NCBI RefSeq assembly: GCF_000347635.1
Contig: NC_020514.1
Span: forward strand, 1,488,001 to 1,552,000
Length of the DNA stretch: 64,000 bases
Reading direction: 5' to 3'
Source of the DNA: Paraglaciecola psychrophila 170
GTDB lineage: Bacteria; Pseudomonadota; Gammaproteobacteria; Enterobacterales; Alteromonadaceae
Positions within the stretch are counted from its first letter, which is position 1. Each line of letters opens with the position of its first letter. Of the stretch, positions 61,865 to 64,000 are shown in pieces. The notes under the pieces are model-generated. The model was given only the letters and a program-made list of their open reading frames with translations. It was not told where the DNA came from and did no database searches. The translations under genes were made by a program, and so were the position numbers.

Positions 61865-62923
61865 TCACCCTTTTCTTACCCATCTAGATATTTTCCATAC
61901 ATGCATAAATACATAATCGTAGAGAACAAAAAAACCAATAAATACAAATAACATAACGAATTCAGATATATCCCAATATTCGCCGGCTAGCCCAAATGCT
62001 GCAAATGTTGCGGAGGCAATACCTATTAAAATTAACGCCGTTTTTGAAGTAAGACCAAAGCGCATGAATATATGATGCAAGTGGTCTCTGTCTGCTGACA
62101 ATGGTGATTTACCTTTTTTGATACGACGATGCATTACAGAGAACATGTCCATTAATGGAATGGCGATCATCCAGAGTGCTGTTACAGGTCTAAAACTGGG
62201 CTGGCCATTTTGTGTGCCGAGCACAAGCAGCCATATAATTGTTAGACCAATCATCATGCTTCCAGCATCACCCATAAATATTTTACCAAATATACGACGC
62301 AGTCCTCCCAAATTAAATAGTAAAAAGGCAGACAGAGCCGATACAAATGTGGCAGAAATGGCAAACAATTCTAAATTACCACCCCAATAAAAAAGGACAC
62401 ACAAGCTTGAAAAAGTCACTATACCTAATACGCCTACTAAACCGTCAATACCATCGGTCATATTAAAGGCATTAATTGCAGTGGCTACAGCTAGCAGTGT
62501 GATGGGTATAGCTAATAAGCCTAGTTTTACGTTTCCAAAACTAAATAAATCACCCATATCATAAAGCGCATGGCCAGCACCCATTACCAGTATTGATGCT
62601 ATAAGCAATTGAGCAATAAGCCTTATCTTAGCACTGACGTCGTAAAAGTCGTCTAGTGCACCTATGAGAACCATAAATGAACAGGAAATTAAATATAAAT
62701 TGACTAGCTGTGAGCTAGGAATGAAAAGTTGTGACATAACTAATAAAGTAAAGTATATGGCTATCCCCCCTATTAGAGGTACATCACCCAAATGCTTTTT
62801 GCGTGAGTCTGGACGATCGACCAAACCTATATTTGCCGCAATCGGCCGCAAACCTACAATAGTTAGACATGCTAATAAAAACGCGGATATAAAAATAACC
62901 TCGTAACTAGATATTAATTCCAT
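61865..62923 (-). CDS. wecA: WecA-type undecaprenyl-phosphate glycosyl-1-phosphate transferase
   Basis: 352 residues from ATG 62923, which has AGAGG 6 bases upstream; the frame is open to a TTG at 62947. About 11 membrane helices. Catalytic motifs of the MraY/WecA family: GALDDFYDVSAKIRL, NAFNMTDGIDGLVG, KIFMGDAGSMMIG and the cytoplasmic DRDHLHHIFMRFG. It transfers GlcNAc-1-P (or a related sugar) to undecaprenyl phosphate to start the repeat unit. It faces the cluster from the right side. The exact donor sugar is not provable from sequence. Confidence 0.92.
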   Translation of the reverse strand: MELISSYEVIFISAFLLACLTIVGLRPIAANIGLVDRPDSRKKHLGDVPLIGGIAIYFTLLVMSQLFIPSSQLVNLYLISCSFMVLIGALDDFYDVSAKIRLIAQLLIASILVMGAGHALYDMGDLFSFGNVKLGLLAIPITLLAVATAINAFNMTDGIDGLVGVLGIVTFSSLCVLFYWGGNLELFAISATFVSALSAFLLFNLGGLRRIFGKIFMGDAGSMMIGLTIIWLLVLGTQNGQPSFRPVTALWMIAIPLMDMFSVMHRRIKKGKSPLSADRDHLHHIFMRFGLTSKTALILIGIASATFAAFGLAGEYWDISEFVMLFVFIGFFVLYDYVFMHVWKISRWVRKG

Positions 62924-63133
62924 TAAGTACCTCTTTAAATCATTCAAATATCATAGCACGCTATGTATGACTAAATATTCAATTTATCCCTGCCCCGCAG
63001 GTTTTTGTTTCTATGTTGTTAACAATTATTCATTAGTTGCGTTGTAACTATAGTCTAAGTATCGGTAGGACGTTTTTACTTAACTTTGACTTTTTCATTA
63101 AAGTAACTAATAGGGGTTTCTAATCATTACTAG

Positions 63134-64000
63134 TTAAAATAATGAGCGTTCTTCTGTGGTGTTGTAAAGGGTAATTGGGCGTATCAACGCTTGGCCACCA
63201 TCACGTGCAATAGGGACCCAGGGCAAGCGTCCTTGTCCTTTGGATGGCTTGAGTGAAAACAAGTCAAAAGGTATGGATAGGTAAAACCCTTTAGTAAAAC
63301 TCCCTTCGCCATATTCTTCTGAACTTACGTTAGTAAAAGCAGCATATGCGCCAACGACGATGCCACTGTCGAAACGTTTTGCAAAGTCAACAGTTACTCC
63401 TTTGTCTTTGGCTAAATATTGACCAACATTTAAGGTCAGTAGAGTGTCAGGTAAAAATGCTGGCTGCCAATAGATATTAGCGTGTCCAGTAAGCACCTTA
63501 TAGTCGAAAAAATCAAAGTCATTTTCGTAAGAGCGTTGTTGTACGTAATTCAAGTCAAAACCAAATGCCAGGTTACTATCTACGGGGTGATAGAGTAGTT
63601 CAGCACCAACCCCGCCAAACATCGTCTCTAAATAACCGCCATATACCTGGGCAAATAAATTGGTAGCAATGCGATCGTTCCAGTGCAAGAACAAGTTTTC
63701 CACGGTTACCTCACGGTCTGAAACGTACTCTCGAGCATTGGTGCGCACTCTAGGTAAACTGCTTCTTGCGTTGTCTGTGGTAAATTTAAACTTATCGAAA
63801 TTTTCAAATAAATTAACCTTGATAGTACCTGCTACACTGGTTTTACCATTAAAGCTATACCCGCCGTTTACCAAAACTCCTGCCTGATATAGATAAAAAT
63901 CTTCAGGGTTGCCAAACGTTTGGATCCAAAAGGTTTCAATGCCACTAAAGAAACCTGCTGTGTTCAATGGGTCATATTTGTCCATCGTTCTAGGACTGAT
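63134..64000 (-). CDS. YjbH-like outer-membrane exopolysaccharide protein (C-terminal part)
   Basis: 289 codons to the window edge; the gene continues beyond 64000. A beta-rich, aromatic and Gly-containing protein with a barrel-like pattern (NLFAQVYGGYLETMFGGVGA, FDLNYVQQRSYENDFDFFDY). It resembles the YjbH family (DUF940), predicted outer-membrane proteins of exopolysaccharide loci. Neighbours yjbEFG would be outside the window. Confidence 0.7.
   Translation of the reverse strand: MSPRTMDKYDPLNTAGFFSGIETFWIQTFGNPEDFYLYQAGVLVNGGYSFNGKTSVAGTIKVNLFENFDKFKFTTDNARSSLPRVRTNAREYVSDREVTVENLFLHWNDRIATNLFAQVYGGYLETMFGGVGAELLYHPVDSNLAFGFDLNYVQQRSYENDFDFFDYKVLTGHANIYWQPAFLPDTLLTLNVGQYLAKDKGVTVDFAKRFDSGIVVGAYAAFTNVSSEEYGEGSFTKGFYLSIPFDLFSLKPSKGQGRLPWVPIARDGGQALIRPITLYNTTEERSLF

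Overview
This looks like chromosomal DNA of a marine gammaproteobacterium of the order Alteromonadales (Glaciecola, Paraglaciecola or Alteromonas type). That placement rests on protein resemblance and gene order recalled from memory: leuABCD, eno-pyrG, mutS-pncC-recA, a nine-gene ccm operon followed by mlaA, and a long surface-polysaccharide locus. No database search was possible. I found no rRNA, tRNA, prophage, transposase or CRISPR array.

Layout. 1-5.4 kb: end of a gspA-gspB pair, an HD-GYP protein with altered catalytic residues, a decayed gluconokinase gene and a Kef-type antiporter. 5.6-5.8 kb: first copy of an intergenic repeat. 6-9.2 kb: two exported hydrolases. 9.7-14.8 kb: the leucine operon on the minus strand, with a leader peptide of four consecutive Leu codons and an attenuator. 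14.9-20.4 kb: a lipoprotein, an octamer tandem repeat, eno, pyrG and a frameshifted MAPEG gene. 20.5-24.9 kb: mutS, pncC and recA, with a LexA box inside the recA promoter. 25-29.2 kb: a soluble chemoreceptor and a FlhB-like/FliK-like pair. 29.5-37.3 kb: ccmABCDEFGHI and mlaA, almost all overlapping by 1-4 bases. 37.4-38.7 kb: a HepT/MntA toxin-antitoxin pair, with hepT frameshifted, lying between two repeat copies. 38.7-41.7 kb: galE, a small membrane protein and a peptide transporter.

42-64 kb is the polysaccharide locus: an outer-membrane export (OPX) protein, Wzz, a decayed GDP-mannose branch (gmm, manC), Wzx flippase, UDP-galactopyranose mutase, five glycosyltransferase loci (two of them frameshifted), a Wzy polymerase, rmlACDB for dTDP-L-rhamnose, a decayed stretch with glycosyltransferase remnants, a WecA-type initiating transferase and the start of a YjbH-like gene. 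The gene set predicts a Wzx/Wzy-made repeat unit containing rhamnose and galactofuranose, begun by WecA on undecaprenyl phosphate. The 48-57 kb core is visibly richer in A+T than the flanks, as expected for an exchanged O-antigen or capsule cassette.

The most interesting points are these. The leucine attenuator can be read base by base. The repeat family flanks a broken toxin gene whose catalytic motif has moved out of frame. Several single-base frameshifts fall in A or T runs within polysaccharide genes. The M28 peptidase appears to use an ATT start codon. I did not find a clearly new multi-gene system.
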